From assembly GCF_004323735.1 (NCBI RefSeq), contig NZ_CP036455.1, positions 4,583,101 through 4,647,100 of the forward strand: DNA of 64,000 nucleotides. The letters are read 5' to 3'. A program made the translations under genes and the position numbers. Numbering within the stretch: position 1 is the stretch's first letter; the number at the start of each line of letters is the position of its first letter. The DNA is from Streptomonospora litoralis (GTDB lineage: Bacteria > Actinomycetota > Actinomycetes > Streptosporangiales > Streptosporangiaceae). Below the pieces are notes generated by a model. That model was not told the origin of the DNA and ran no database searches. It saw nothing but the letters and a program-made list of their open reading frames with translations. Shown here in pieces: positions 8,759-17,527 of this stretch.

Positions 8759-9104
8759 TCTCAGAGCTACATACGGCATCTGAATCTTCTCAAGGTAAGC
8801 AAAACAAGACTCCGACAACGATGCTTACGACCGTTGTCCATACGATGATTGTCGACCGATTCGATCGGTGTCCGGCACACGGAGGGACACGGTCCCTATC
8901 GAGGGTGACCGCAGCGCGACGGAGTGATTCTTGGCGCGCGCTGCCGCATCCCCGACATAACCAGCCGCCCCCGAATGCACGATTCGACGGCTGCACATCG
9001 ACGCGCCCGCCGGACACGTCGGTTCAGGCCCCCGCCGGGTAGAACGGGCCCCGCCATGGCCCCCCGCCGGTCAGCACTGCTTCCCCGGATTCGATACGAT
9101 ACAG

Positions 9105-9117
9105 TTCCGTTTCGGAA
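9105..9117. promoter_or_regulatory. Inverted repeat, likely TetR autoregulatory operator
   Basis: TTCCG-TTT-CGGAA, a perfect 5-bp-arm inverted repeat, centred 32 bases before the TetR-family start at 9143. It follows a CGATACGATAC stretch that could hold a -10 element. The position fits negative autoregulation of the TetR/SDR pair. Confidence 0.45.
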
Positions 9118-9142
9118 TTACATGACGAGCAGAGGTAGTGGC

Positions 9143-9766
9143 ATGCCGGAGTACACAGCGGCGCGGCGGCACGGCGGGCGGCACCCGGACGCGGCTCGCG
9201 ACGCCGCCCTGCGTGAGGCGGCGCTGGCCCTGCTGAGCGAGGTGGGCTACGACGGCATGACCGTGGACGCCGTCGCAGCGCGCGCTAAAGCGGGCAAGAA
9301 CACCATCTACCGGCGCTGGTCGGGCAAAGCCGAACTCGTCATCGATGCCCTCAGCCACGCCAAGGGGGATACCGAGTACCCCGATACCGGATCGCTGTCC
9401 GGCGACCTGCACGCCGTCGCCGATGCGTTAGCCGATACCGAGGGCCGTATCGATGCGCGGGTGATCCTCGGGATCGCGCACGCGATGGCGCGTGACACCG
9501 AACTCCGCAGGGTTTTCGAGGAAAGCTTCGTCACTCCCCACACAGCCGGCCTGCGTCGCGTATTCGACCGGGCCGCCGCGCGAGGGGAGATCCCCGCCGA
9601 CCGTGATCGCGAGCTCCTCGCTTCGGTCTTCCCGGCGCTGACTTTGCAGGAACTCCTGGTCTCGGGGGCGGCCGCGACACCCGAATTCGCCCGTCGCCTG
9701 ATGGACGAGGTCGTCTTTCCCCTGGCCACGGCACCGACGCGGACGGCCGGCGACCCGCATCCGTGA
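9143..9766 (+). CDS. TetR/AcrR-family transcriptional regulator
   Basis: 207-aa one-component regulator. The N-terminal helix-turn-helix (about residues 18-64) contains EVGYDGMTVDAVAARAKAGK followed by NTIYRRWSGKAEL, the canonical TetR recognition helix. The C-terminal half carries FPALTLQELLVSG, typical of the ligand-binding domain in this subfamily. ATG 9143 is preceded by AGAGG at 9131-9135; ATG 9122 in frame would add seven residues. The next gene, an SDR, begins 31 bases downstream, so the two are probably one transcript controlled by the TTCCGTTTCGGAA site. Confidence 0.9.
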   Translation: MPEYTAARRHGGRHPDAARDAALREAALALLSEVGYDGMTVDAVAARAKAGKNTIYRRWSGKAELVIDALSHAKGDTEYPDTGSLSGDLHAVADALADTEGRIDARVILGIAHAMARDTELRRVFEESFVTPHTAGLRRVFDRAAARGEIPADRDRELLASVFPALTLQELLVSGAAATPEFARRLMDEVVFPLATAPTRTAGDPHP

Positions 9767-9797
9767 TCCCACCGACCGCCCGAAGGAGGAGCACGCC

Positions 9798-10649
9798 ATG
9801 TCCGCGATGAACGGACCGGCGGACGCCGCCGGCGACTCACCGCAGCACCCCGGGCACCCCCGCGCGGCGCACGGAGACGACCGGCCCACCGCCGTGATCA
9901 CCGGAGCCACGTCCGGCTTCGGCGCGGCACTCGCCCACGCCCTCGCGGCTCAGGGTGCGAACGTCGTGATCGCCGGCCGCACCGCCGAACAGGCCGCGTC
10001 AATCGCAGGCACGATCGGCGTGGAACGCGCGCTCGGTGTCGGCTGCGACGTCCGCCGGCCGGAGGACCTCGACTCTCTGTGGGAAGCGGCCGCGGGCCGC
10101 TTCGGCCGCATCGACCATTGGGTGAACAATGCGGGGATCGGCCACCCGCACGAACGGCTGGACGGTCTCGACGCAACCCGGATAGCGGCGGTCCTGGCGA
10201 CCAACCTGACCGGCGCCCTGCTCGGTTCGCAGCGCGCCCTGCGGGGGATGCACCAGCAGGGCGGCGGCTGCATCTGGCTCACCGAAGGACTGGGCAGCAA
10301 CGGCCCGCTCCTCGCAGGCACGGGGGTCTATAGCGCAAGCAAGGCGGGAGCCACTCGCGCCCACCGGGTACTTGCCAAGGAGTGCCGCCGCACCGGCATC
10401 CGTGTCGGCTTCCTGCGTCCCGGGATAATGCCGACGCGAGTCGCCCTCGGCGAACCGGGGAGGCCCGTACCACCGACGGCGCGAACCGTGGAACGCCTGC
10501 TCGGCGAACGCCCGGAAAGGATCGCGCGCCACTTCGCGCCGAAGATCCTCACGACCACCCGCAACGGCAGACGCCTGACCTGGCTCACCCCGACCCGAAT
10601 CGTCCGTCGACTCGCCGCGGCCCTCCGCCGCACCAGCGATACGCGCTGA
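9798..10649 (+). CDS. Short-chain dehydrogenase/reductase
   Basis: 283-aa Rossmann-fold oxidoreductase. The nucleotide motif is TGATSGFG (about residues 34-41), followed by NNAGIG and the catalytic YSASKAG. The GRT after the second strand suggests NADP preference. The central proline-containing LRPGIMPT segment fits the classical SDR family. About 30 N-terminal residues before the first strand are disordered-looking. ATG 9798 follows a strong GAAGGAGGA. The substrate is unknown; its likely inducer would also be the ligand of the upstream TetR protein. Confidence 0.9.
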   Translation: MSAMNGPADAAGDSPQHPGHPRAAHGDDRPTAVITGATSGFGAALAHALAAQGANVVIAGRTAEQAASIAGTIGVERALGVGCDVRRPEDLDSLWEAAAGRFGRIDHWVNNAGIGHPHERLDGLDATRIAAVLATNLTGALLGSQRALRGMHQQGGGCIWLTEGLGSNGPLLAGTGVYSASKAGATRAHRVLAKECRRTGIRVGFLRPGIMPTRVALGEPGRPVPPTARTVERLLGERPERIARHFAPKILTTTRNGRRLTWLTPTRIVRRLAAALRRTSDTR

Positions 10650-11003
10650 TACGACGGCGCTGCGGTCACAGTTTCGGACCGAACTGAATTCCTTTATCAG
10701 ACACCGCTATCGCCTCCACCGACGGACCCTGCGGCACATTCGGCGCACCCATCCCACAGACACTCGAAAACACCCTCGAAAAAACAGCTGTGACCTGGGC
10801 ATACGATGCGATTCACCCCATGCTCGCCTCAGCCGGGAATCGGAGACCGTGCGGCGTTTGCCCAAATTCAGGGGCGAGCATGTCTGAAGATGAACGCGCT
10901 GGTCGGCGACCCTTCGGCCGCCCGCTCCGGCATCCCCCGCGATCCGCTCCCCGATTCCGTCAGGCGATCCTTCGCAAGGACTGCGACCGGAGGAACACAG
11001 GAC
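10650..11003. other. Intergenic stretch, no gene recognised
   Basis: 354 bases between the SDR stop and the helicase start. The first half is less GC-rich than its surroundings and contains a short direct repeat, CACTCGAAAA at 10761-10770 followed by CACCCTCGAAAA at 10771-10782. Frames that extend upstream from the helicase through 10806 have no ribosome-binding site and poor codon bias. Nothing else supported. Confidence 0.4.
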
Positions 11004-12893
11004 GTGCCCAAGCTCGCCATTTCGCCGACCTTTCTCTCCGAATTCTCCCGACTCGACCAAGGGATCCAGACCGCGGCCCTCACGGCCGTGGAGGCGTACA
11101 TGTCCGGCGACGACGCCCGGATCGAGCCCCTTGCCGACGCCGCCGACTCCCGGGTGCGGCTGCTGCGCGTCGGGCAGCAGTGGTCCGGGGTGGTCGCACC
11201 CGGGGCGGAGGACTCCGAGTGGCTGATCACGATCCGCCCCCGCGACGAGGCCGTGGCCTTCGCCCACGAGCTGCCCGCGCCGCCCGCGGGTCCCGGCATC
11301 GAGCTGATCGAACCCGGGCCCGGCACCGAGCCCGACGCCGACGCCCCCGCTCTCAGCCCACTGCCGCGGATCACGGGCCCCGAGGAGCTCTCCGCCGACC
11401 TGACGAGGTCATTCGCCGACTGGCAGATCACCCTGCACCCGCGCCAGCACCGCATCGTCGACGCACACTTCGCCGGTTCCGCGCAGATCACCGGCGGCCC
11501 CGGCACCGGCAAGACCGTGCTCGCGCTGCACCGCGCCGCCCACCTCGCGCAGCGCGACGCCGCGCGGCACCCCGGCGACGGGCGGCGCACCATCCTGCTG
11601 ACCACCTTCAACCGGCTGCTGGCCCAAACGCTCTCCCAGCAGCTCGACCGCATCCTGCCCGACCGCGAACTGCGCAGCCGCGTCGACGTCGCCACCGTCG
11701 ACAGCCTCGCGCGCTCGCTGGTACAGGAGCACACCGGCCGCAGTCCCCAGACGCTGGGCCGCGCGACCATCAGCGAGCGCTGGCGCGACGCCGCCCGCGC
11801 CGAAGGGCTGCCCTACTCCGGCCGGTTCCTGGTCGACGAGTGGGAGCAGGTCGTCCTCGCCCAGAACATCACGCGCCTGTCCGACTACGTCCGCTGCGAG
11901 CGCAGCGGCCGCGTGCTCCACCTCGCACCGGAGTACCGCGCCCACGTGTGGGAGGCCGTCCAGCGCTACACGGGTGCGATGGAGGTCGCCGACGAGTGGT
12001 CCTACCCCAAGGTGGCGCTGGAGGCCGCCCGCGCGCTGGCGCGCACGGGCCCGCGCTACCGGCACGTCGTCGTCGACGAGGCCCAGGACCTGCATCCCGC
12101 GCAGTGGCGGATGCTGCGCGCAGCCGTCCCCGCCGGCGCCGACGACCTGTTCATCGTGGGCGACCCGCACCAGCGCATCTACGACAACCGGGTGTCGCTC
12201 GCGTCTCTGGGCGTCAACGTGCGCGGCCGCAGCCACCGGCTGCGCGTCAGCTACCGCGTCACCCAGGAGATCCTCGATTGGGCGCTGCCCATCCTCGGCC
12301 GCCACTCGGCGCTGGGCATGGACGACAACGCCGACACTCTCGCCGGCTACCGCTCGCTGCTGCACGGGCCGGCCCCGGTGATCCGCGGCTGCGCCTCGCG
12401 GACGGAGGAGCGCGCCGCGATGGGCGAGTGGGTCCGCGTGTGGCTGGAGGCGGGCGCGAGCCCGGCGTCGATCGCGGTGGCCGGCCGCAACCAGTGGATC
12501 GTCCGCCACATCGACAAGGAGCTGCAGGCCCGCGGCATACCCACCGCTCCCCTGGACGCCGCCGAGCAGGTCGGCGCGGTGCGCGTGGGCACGATGCACA
12601 AGCTCAAAGGCCAGGAGTTCCGCTGCCTGGCGATCATGGGTATGAGCGAGCCGCTGCTGCCGCCCAAGGCGGCCGTGGACTCGGCCGAAGGCGACCCGGT
12701 GGCGCTGGAGCAGATACACCAGCAGGAGCGCAACCTGCTGTTCGTCGCCTGCACCCGCGCCCGCGACGCACTGTACGTCTCCTACACCGGCGCACCCAGT
12801 CGGCTGCTGCCGCACCTCCCGGGCACCGACGTGGGCACCGACGCGGGCGGCGACGATGGCGAGCCCGCCGAGGCGCTCTTCTCCGGCGTCTGA
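11004..12893 (+). CDS. Superfamily I (UvrD-like) helicase with a RelE-like N-terminal domain
   Basis: 629-aa protein from GTG 11004, preceded by CGGAGGA. Residues about 1-90 (PTFLSEFSRLDQGIQ, VRLLRVGQQWSGVV, IRPRDEAVAFAHE) follow the strand-helix pattern of RelE/ParE-type toxins. The rest is a UvrD/Rep-type 3'-5' DNA helicase: motif I QITGGPGTGKTVLALHRAAH (about 162), motif II VVVDEAQDL, motif III LFIVGDPHQRIYDNR, motif V VGTMHKLKGQEF and motif VI LLFVACTRARDALYVSYTG. No nuclease domain is visible. It is a single gene with no antitoxin-like neighbour. Probable role is DNA repair or conflict with foreign DNA; the toxin-like domain more likely acts in binding than in RNA cleavage, but this is inference. 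Confidence 0.85.
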   Translation: MPKLAISPTFLSEFSRLDQGIQTAALTAVEAYMSGDDARIEPLADAADSRVRLLRVGQQWSGVVAPGAEDSEWLITIRPRDEAVAFAHELPAPPAGPGIELIEPGPGTEPDADAPALSPLPRITGPEELSADLTRSFADWQITLHPRQHRIVDAHFAGSAQITGGPGTGKTVLALHRAAHLAQRDAARHPGDGRRTILLTTFNRLLAQTLSQQLDRILPDRELRSRVDVATVDSLARSLVQEHTGRSPQTLGRATISERWRDAARAEGLPYSGRFLVDEWEQVVLAQNITRLSDYVRCERSGRVLHLAPEYRAHVWEAVQRYTGAMEVADEWSYPKVALEAARALARTGPRYRHVVVDEAQDLHPAQWRMLRAAVPAGADDLFIVGDPHQRIYDNRVSLASLGVNVRGRSHRLRVSYRVTQEILDWALPILGRHSALGMDDNADTLAGYRSLLHGPAPVIRGCASRTEERAAMGEWVRVWLEAGASPASIAVAGRNQWIVRHIDKELQARGIPTAPLDAAEQVGAVRVGTMHKLKGQEFRCLAIMGMSEPLLPPKAAVDSAEGDPVALEQIHQQERNLLFVACTRARDALYVSYTGAPSRLLPHLPGTDVGTDAGGDDGEPAEALFSGV

Positions 12894-12957
12894 GGCACCC
12901 GGCCGGATCCCGCCCATCGGGGTCCGGCCGCGGATCCGCGGCCCGACGGGGCTGCGG

Positions 12958-12991
12958 CGGGGCGGGGCGGTCGGCGGGCCGCCCCGCCCCG
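12958..12991. terminator. Bidirectional GC-rich hairpin between convergent genes
   Basis: Perfect 13-bp arms CGGGGCGGGGCGG (12958-12970) and CCGCCCCGCCCCG (12979-12991) with an 8-base loop. It lies between the convergent helicase and DUF6114 genes and could serve both. Confidence 0.65.
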
Positions 12992-13044
12992 TATGCGCCG
13001 TGCGGACGGCCGTCATGGGCGTCCGGAAAACTCCCGTCGACGAG

Positions 13045-14733
13045 CTACGGCGTCTCCACCCGCTCGTCCAGACCGGTGATCTCTACGGTCTGCGCCTGGG
13101 CCAGGGGCTGGTCGGCCTCCAGGTCGGTGACGGTCATCGACGGCAGCAGCAGCGGTGGCGGGAAGCTCGGGGTGAACTCCAGCGGGATGCCGAGGATCCG
13201 GACCTTCATCCGGGTCACGTGCATGACGACGTCGCCGGACATCGTCATCTGCGGGATCTCCAGCGACGTGGTGGTCCCGCCGTGCTCGCTCCACTGCCGC
13301 GCGCCGGTGAACTCGGCGGTGTCCATGGACAGTTTGAGGTAGCGCACCGTGCCGCCCTGGACCGGGTACTCCACCACTCCTTCGAAGGCCGCGCCCTGCA
13401 TGCTGAGGCGGTCGGCGGTCAGCCCGGACGGCTCGGTGTGGGCGAGCCACCGGCCGTCGCCTTCGCGCACGTCGAACTCCGGTATCTCGCCCTGCTCCTT
13501 GGCTTCCCGGCACGCCTCCAGCAGGGCGCGGAACTCGTCCTCGCCCATGGAGGCCGGCCCCTCCCCATCCCGGACGGTGCATTCCTCGGCGGTCGGGGCC
13601 TCCTTCTCGCCGTCGCCGCCGTCCTCGGCACCCTGCCCGCCGTCCTCGCCGGCGTCTCCCTCCGCATCGCCCGCGCCGCCGCCGGGGCCGTCGGAGGGTG
13701 TCGGCGACGGCGCGAGGGTCGGGGTCGGTGTCGGGGTGGGCGTCGGGGAGGGGGTCTGCTCCTCGCCTCCGCCTCCGCCTCCGCCGAACCAGTCGTCCCA
13801 CGGCCAGGTGATCGACGCGGGAGCGGGGACCGCGAGGAGCAGTGCGGTGGCGACGGCTGCCAGCGAGTGCAGCCGGTCACCGCCGCGCGGGGGATCGGTG
13901 CCGTTGCCGGTACCGGGTGTGCCGGTGCCCGCCGTGCCGTCTCTGCCGGGCGCCGGGCCGCGGTCGGACCAGGGTTCGTCGACGCGCCACGATGCGCCGC
14001 CGCCCTTCGCCGGCCGACCGGGTTCGGACGGCGCACCGGAACCCCCGCCCGGCGGGCGCGCGGGCGTCGTCGGCGCCGCATCGCCGGCGGCGCCCACCGC
14101 CTCCGCGGCCGACTCCGCCTTTCCGTCCGCCTCGTCCTCGCCCCCCTGCGGCGCGGTTCCGGGGCCGGAGTCCCGCGCGGAATCCGCTATCTCCCGCGCG
14201 GGCTCCGAGCCTGTGTGGGCGTGATCCGGGCCGGTCGAATCCTGTTGGGCCGCTCCGTCCGCGGCGGCGGTCCCTGCCGCGGCCTCGGCCGCGGTGTCGT
14301 CCCCGACCTCCTCGGCGGTGCGGTGGCCGCGGCGCCGACCGGCGTCCTTGCGCCCGCGGTCGGGCACCCAAGCGATGGTCAGCGCGCCGCCGATCAGGCC
14401 GAAGAGCATCCCGAACACGAAGCCGCCGAAGTTCGAGGTGACGAAGGAGACGAGCGCGATCAGGATCGCCGCGATGCCGTAGAAGAACCGCTGCGGCGGC
14501 TGCAGCCACACCAGCACGCCCACGGCGATCAGCAGCAGGCCGGCGAAGTAGCCGGAGATTCCGGCGATGCCCTGCTGCACGATCAGCTGGAGGGGGTTGA
14601 GCGCGGGTGCCGCCACGATGACGATCCCGGCGAGGATGATCAGCAAGCCGCCCCAGAAGGGGCGGTTCCTGCGCCACATCCGAAACGCCGGGCGCGCGGT
14701 CTGCCAGGCGCGGGAGACGCCGTTTCGGCTCAT
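13045..14733 (-). CDS. DUF6114 membrane protein with long Pro/Thr linker and C-terminal extracytoplasmic domain
   Basis: 562-aa protein. Residues about 20-125 contain three or four hydrophobic helices (WGGLLIILAGIVIVA, YFAGLLLIAVGVLVW, FFYGIAAILIALVSF, GGFVFGMLFGLIGG), matching DUF6114. After about 170 charged, low-complexity residues comes a further hydrophobic segment (LHSLAAVATALLLAVP), a Thr-Pro repeat, and a C-terminal domain of about 180 aa whose last part (LKLSMDTAEFTG, MSGDVVMHVTRM) recalls the DUF6230 fold. DUF6114 proteins are usually short, so this looks like a fusion. The gene starts four bases after the stop of the upstream DUF6230 gene, so the two are an operon. Function unknown; the family is sometimes mislabelled as cholesterol esterase. 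Confidence 0.8.
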   Translation of the reverse strand: MSRNGVSRAWQTARPAFRMWRRNRPFWGGLLIILAGIVIVAAPALNPLQLIVQQGIAGISGYFAGLLLIAVGVLVWLQPPQRFFYGIAAILIALVSFVTSNFGGFVFGMLFGLIGGALTIAWVPDRGRKDAGRRRGHRTAEEVGDDTAAEAAAGTAAADGAAQQDSTGPDHAHTGSEPAREIADSARDSGPGTAPQGGEDEADGKAESAAEAVGAAGDAAPTTPARPPGGGSGAPSEPGRPAKGGGASWRVDEPWSDRGPAPGRDGTAGTGTPGTGNGTDPPRGGDRLHSLAAVATALLLAVPAPASITWPWDDWFGGGGGGGEEQTPSPTPTPTPTPTLAPSPTPSDGPGGGAGDAEGDAGEDGGQGAEDGGDGEKEAPTAEECTVRDGEGPASMGEDEFRALLEACREAKEQGEIPEFDVREGDGRWLAHTEPSGLTADRLSMQGAAFEGVVEYPVQGGTVRYLKLSMDTAEFTGARQWSEHGGTTTSLEIPQMTMSGDVVMHVTRMKVRILGIPLEFTPSFPPPLLLPSMTVTDLEADQPLAQAQTVEITGLDERVETP

Positions 14734-14737
14734 CGGA

Positions 14738-15361
14738 TCAGTAGCACTCGTGGTCGCCGGGCTTCACGCTCAGGTGCAGTCCGGTCAGCTTGAACGTTCC
14801 GGCGTTGACCGACCAGGCCGTCTGCCGGAGCCCGTTGATCGTGATGGTGTCCGCCTGCTGGCCGAAGGCACCGCTCTCGCCGGTCTCGCCGGAAGCGTTC
14901 TCGACCGTGGCGGCGTCGCGGCCGATCTGCATCTGGGTGAACGTGGCGTCTCCGGAGAGCTGCTTCAGGTCGATGACCATGTTCTCGGCGGTGGCGGGCT
15001 GGTCGCCCTGGCCGGCCTTGACCAGCAGCGTGACCTTGCCGACCGCGGTGTCCATCAGCACGGACTGGCACAGGTTGTGCAGTTCGACGTCGTCGATGAC
15101 GGAGAGGGCGACGGGATGCTCGGTGCCGTCGCCGGAGGTGGCGACGTCGCCGAACTGGGCGAACCCGGTGCCCTTGAGCTGGTCCGCCGAGACCTTGAAG
15201 CTCTGCCCGGAGACCGCGAAGGACGAGGCGACGGCGCCCTGGGCGGTCAGGCCGACGAGGATGCCCGCGGCGCCGAGCGCCGGGATGAGGGCGAGCGCGA
15301 ACCGCTTCCAGGCGGTACCGCCGGAGGCCCGAGGCGCCTCCGTTTGCGTCTCCGCTGCCAT
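14738..15361 (-). CDS. DUF6230 exported or membrane-anchored protein
   Basis: 207-aa protein with a short cytoplasmic N-terminus, one hydrophobic segment (FALALIPALGAAGILVGL, about residues 21-38) and an extracytoplasmic beta-rich domain (FAVSGQSFKVSADQLKGTGF, DTITINGLRQTAWSV, FKLTGLHLSV), as in DUF6230. ATG 15361 has GGAGGAATCC just upstream. It is followed immediately by the DUF6114 gene; the pair co-occurs in streptomycetes and relatives (family knowledge). It is divergent from a GMC oxidase across a 215-base region with a strong inverted repeat, which hints at shared control. Confidence 0.82.
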   Translation of the reverse strand: MAAETQTEAPRASGGTAWKRFALALIPALGAAGILVGLTAQGAVASSFAVSGQSFKVSADQLKGTGFAQFGDVATSGDGTEHPVALSVIDDVELHNLCQSVLMDTAVGKVTLLVKAGQGDQPATAENMVIDLKQLSGDATFTQMQIGRDAATVENASGETGESGAFGQQADTITINGLRQTAWSVNAGTFKLTGLHLSVKPGDHECY

Positions 15362-15449
15362 TGGATTCCTCCTTTACGGACACCGCTCGCGGGGCCCGCG
15401 ACTGGACGAGGGGGCTGTGAGGTGCGCACTGCGGCGTGTTGCCCGGAAC

Positions 15450-15468
15450 ACCTTACCCGTGGGTAGGT
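15450..15468. promoter_or_regulatory. Inverted repeat in the DUF6230 / GMC oxidase divergent promoter region
   Basis: ACCTTACCC-GT-GGGTAGGT is an almost perfect inverted repeat (one extra T in the left arm), 89 bases from the DUF6230 start and 109 bases from the GMC oxidase start. The adjoining AACATTACAATAGTTGATGT stretch is the most AT-rich part of the region and probably holds promoter elements. Confidence 0.5.
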
Positions 15469-15576
15469 GAGGAACATTACAATAGTTGATGTCACATTTC
15501 CAACCGCATGACCCGAGTGCGACTTCCGCCGGAAGTAGGTCCCTGATCAGCGCGGACGGTTCAGGAAGGCGAGGCC

Positions 15577-17424
15577 GTGGCAACGGACGACACCAGCAGG
15601 ACTTACCCGAGCGGCGTTAGCGCCGCCTCCGGCGGCGATGGGTTCGACTACGACGTAGTCATCGTCGGATCGGGTTTCGGCGGAGCGGTCAGCGCCCTCC
15701 GCCTGACCGAAAAGGGCTACAAGGTCGGCATCCTCGAAGCGGGCCGGCGCTTCACCCCCGAGACCCTCCCCGAGACCTCGTGGGACCTGGCGAACTTCAT
15801 CTGGGCGCCCGCCCTGGGCATGTACGGCATCCAGCGCATCCATCTGCTGCGCGACGTCATGATCCTGGCCGGCTCCGGTGTGGGAGGCGGCTCGCTGAAC
15901 TACGCGAACACGCTCTACACGCCGCTCGACGACTTCTACGACGACCCCCAGTGGTGCGGCATCACCGACTGGCGCGCCGAACTGGCCCCCCACTACGACC
16001 AGGCGCGGCGCATGCTGGGCGTGCGCACCAACCCCACCATGACCCCTTCGGACGCACACCTGGAGAAGGTCGCCGAGGACATGGGCGTAGGCGACACCTT
16101 CCACCTGGCGCCCGTGGGCGTCTATTTCGGCGACGGCCAGGACGGCGACGGTGAGCACCGGGCCGAACCGGGCGAATCCGGCGGCGACCCCTACTTCGGC
16201 GGAGCCGGGCCGCAGCGGCGCGCCTGCGTCGAATGCGGATCGTGCATGACCGGTTGCAGGCACGGCGCCAAGAACACGCTCACCGAGAACTACCTCTACT
16301 TCGCCGAGCGCGACGGCGCGGTGATCCACCCGATGACGACGGTCGAGCGGCTGCGCGAACTGCCGCCCCGCGCCGACCGGGGGCCGGGCTACGCGGTGGA
16401 CACCCTGGCCACCGGGGCGCCGCGCAAGCGCGCCCACGCCCGCACGTTCACCGCCCGCCAAGTCGTGGTGGCCGCCGGCACCTACGGCACGCAGAGCCTG
16501 CTGCACCGCATGCGCGACGGCGGCCTGCTGCCGCGGATGTCCGAACGCCTGGGCTCGCTGACGCGGACCAACTCCGAGTCGCTGGCCGGCGCGATGAGCA
16601 AGAGTAGCGACCCCCGGGAGGACTTCTCCCGCGGGGTGGCCATCACCTCCTCCATGCACCCCGACTCGCGAACCCACGTCGAGCCGGTCCGCTACGGCAA
16701 GGGTTCCAACGCCATGGGTCTGCTGGCCACCATGCAGGTGCCCGGCGGCGGCCGCGTGCCGCGGTGGCTGCGCTTCCTCGGACTCGCCGCGCGCCACCCC
16801 TACGTCTTCGCCCGCAGCCTCTCGGTGCGCCGCTTCTCCGAGCGCACCATCATCGGCCTGGTGATGCAGTCGCTGGACAACTCGCTGACGACGTTCACCC
16901 GGCGCGGTCTGCTGGGCGGTCGGGTGCTGACCTCCCGGCAGGGCCACGGCGAGCCGAACCCGACGTGGATCCCCCAAGGCCAAGAGGTGATGTCCCGACT
17001 GGCCGAGGAGATCGACGGCCATGCCGGCGGCACCGTCGGCGAGGTGCTGGACATCCCGCTGACAGCGCACTTCCTCGGCGGCTGCCCGATCGGGGCCTCA
17101 CCCGAGACGGGCGTCGTCGACCCCTACCACCGGCTTTACGGACATCCCGGCGTGCACGTGGTCGACGGTTCGGCGGTCTCGGCGAACCTGGGCGTGAACC
17201 CGTCCCTGACGATCACCGCCCAGGCCGAGCGGGCGATGTCGTTCTGGCCGAACAAGGGCGAGGAGGACCCGCGTCCGGCACCGGGAACCGCCTACGAGCG
17301 CGTCGCCCCCGTGTTCCCGCACAGTCCGGCCGTCCCCGCGGGCGCCAGCGGTGAGCTGCGCTTCCACCCACCGCTGCCGCTGAGCGTCGTCGACGGCGGG
17401 GAGCGACGGGAGCCGACGGGGTAA
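15577..17424 (+). CDS. GMC-family FAD oxidoreductase (cholesterol oxidase-like)
   Basis: 615-aa FAD-dependent alcohol or sterol oxidase. The N-terminal dinucleotide-binding motif VVIVGSGFGGAVSALRL starts at about residue 28. A Cys-rich segment CVECGSCMTGCRHGAKNT (about residues 217-234) is shared with the mycobacterial ChoD type. The C-terminal HFLGGCPIG, VVDGSAV and NPSLTITAQAERAM motifs complete the GMC fold with its active-site His/Asn region. There is no signal peptide, unlike secreted Streptomyces ChoA. GTG 15577 follows AGGAAGGCGAGG. Substrate specificity (3-beta-hydroxysterol or another alcohol) cannot be read from sequence. It is followed about 100 bases later by an alpha/beta hydrolase in the same direction. 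Confidence 0.9.
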   Translation: MATDDTSRTYPSGVSAASGGDGFDYDVVIVGSGFGGAVSALRLTEKGYKVGILEAGRRFTPETLPETSWDLANFIWAPALGMYGIQRIHLLRDVMILAGSGVGGGSLNYANTLYTPLDDFYDDPQWCGITDWRAELAPHYDQARRMLGVRTNPTMTPSDAHLEKVAEDMGVGDTFHLAPVGVYFGDGQDGDGEHRAEPGESGGDPYFGGAGPQRRACVECGSCMTGCRHGAKNTLTENYLYFAERDGAVIHPMTTVERLRELPPRADRGPGYAVDTLATGAPRKRAHARTFTARQVVVAAGTYGTQSLLHRMRDGGLLPRMSERLGSLTRTNSESLAGAMSKSSDPREDFSRGVAITSSMHPDSRTHVEPVRYGKGSNAMGLLATMQVPGGGRVPRWLRFLGLAARHPYVFARSLSVRRFSERTIIGLVMQSLDNSLTTFTRRGLLGGRVLTSRQGHGEPNPTWIPQGQEVMSRLAEEIDGHAGGTVGEVLDIPLTAHFLGGCPIGASPETGVVDPYHRLYGHPGVHVVDGSAVSANLGVNPSLTITAQAERAMSFWPNKGEEDPRPAPGTAYERVAPVFPHSPAVPAGASGELRFHPPLPLSVVDGGERREPTG

Positions 17425-17527
17425 CGGAGTAGGAGAAGGAGGCGCGGGAGTGGTCGGGCGGGTGCGCAACCGCGGATACCCGCCCGGCCACTCCCGACCG
17501 CACGACACTCGCACGAGAGGAGCCGCC

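Noticed and set aside
10806-11003. Upstream extension of the helicase frame to an ATG at 10806
   Set aside because: The extra 66 residues are low-complexity and lack a ribosome-binding site, while GTG 11004 has CGGAGGA.
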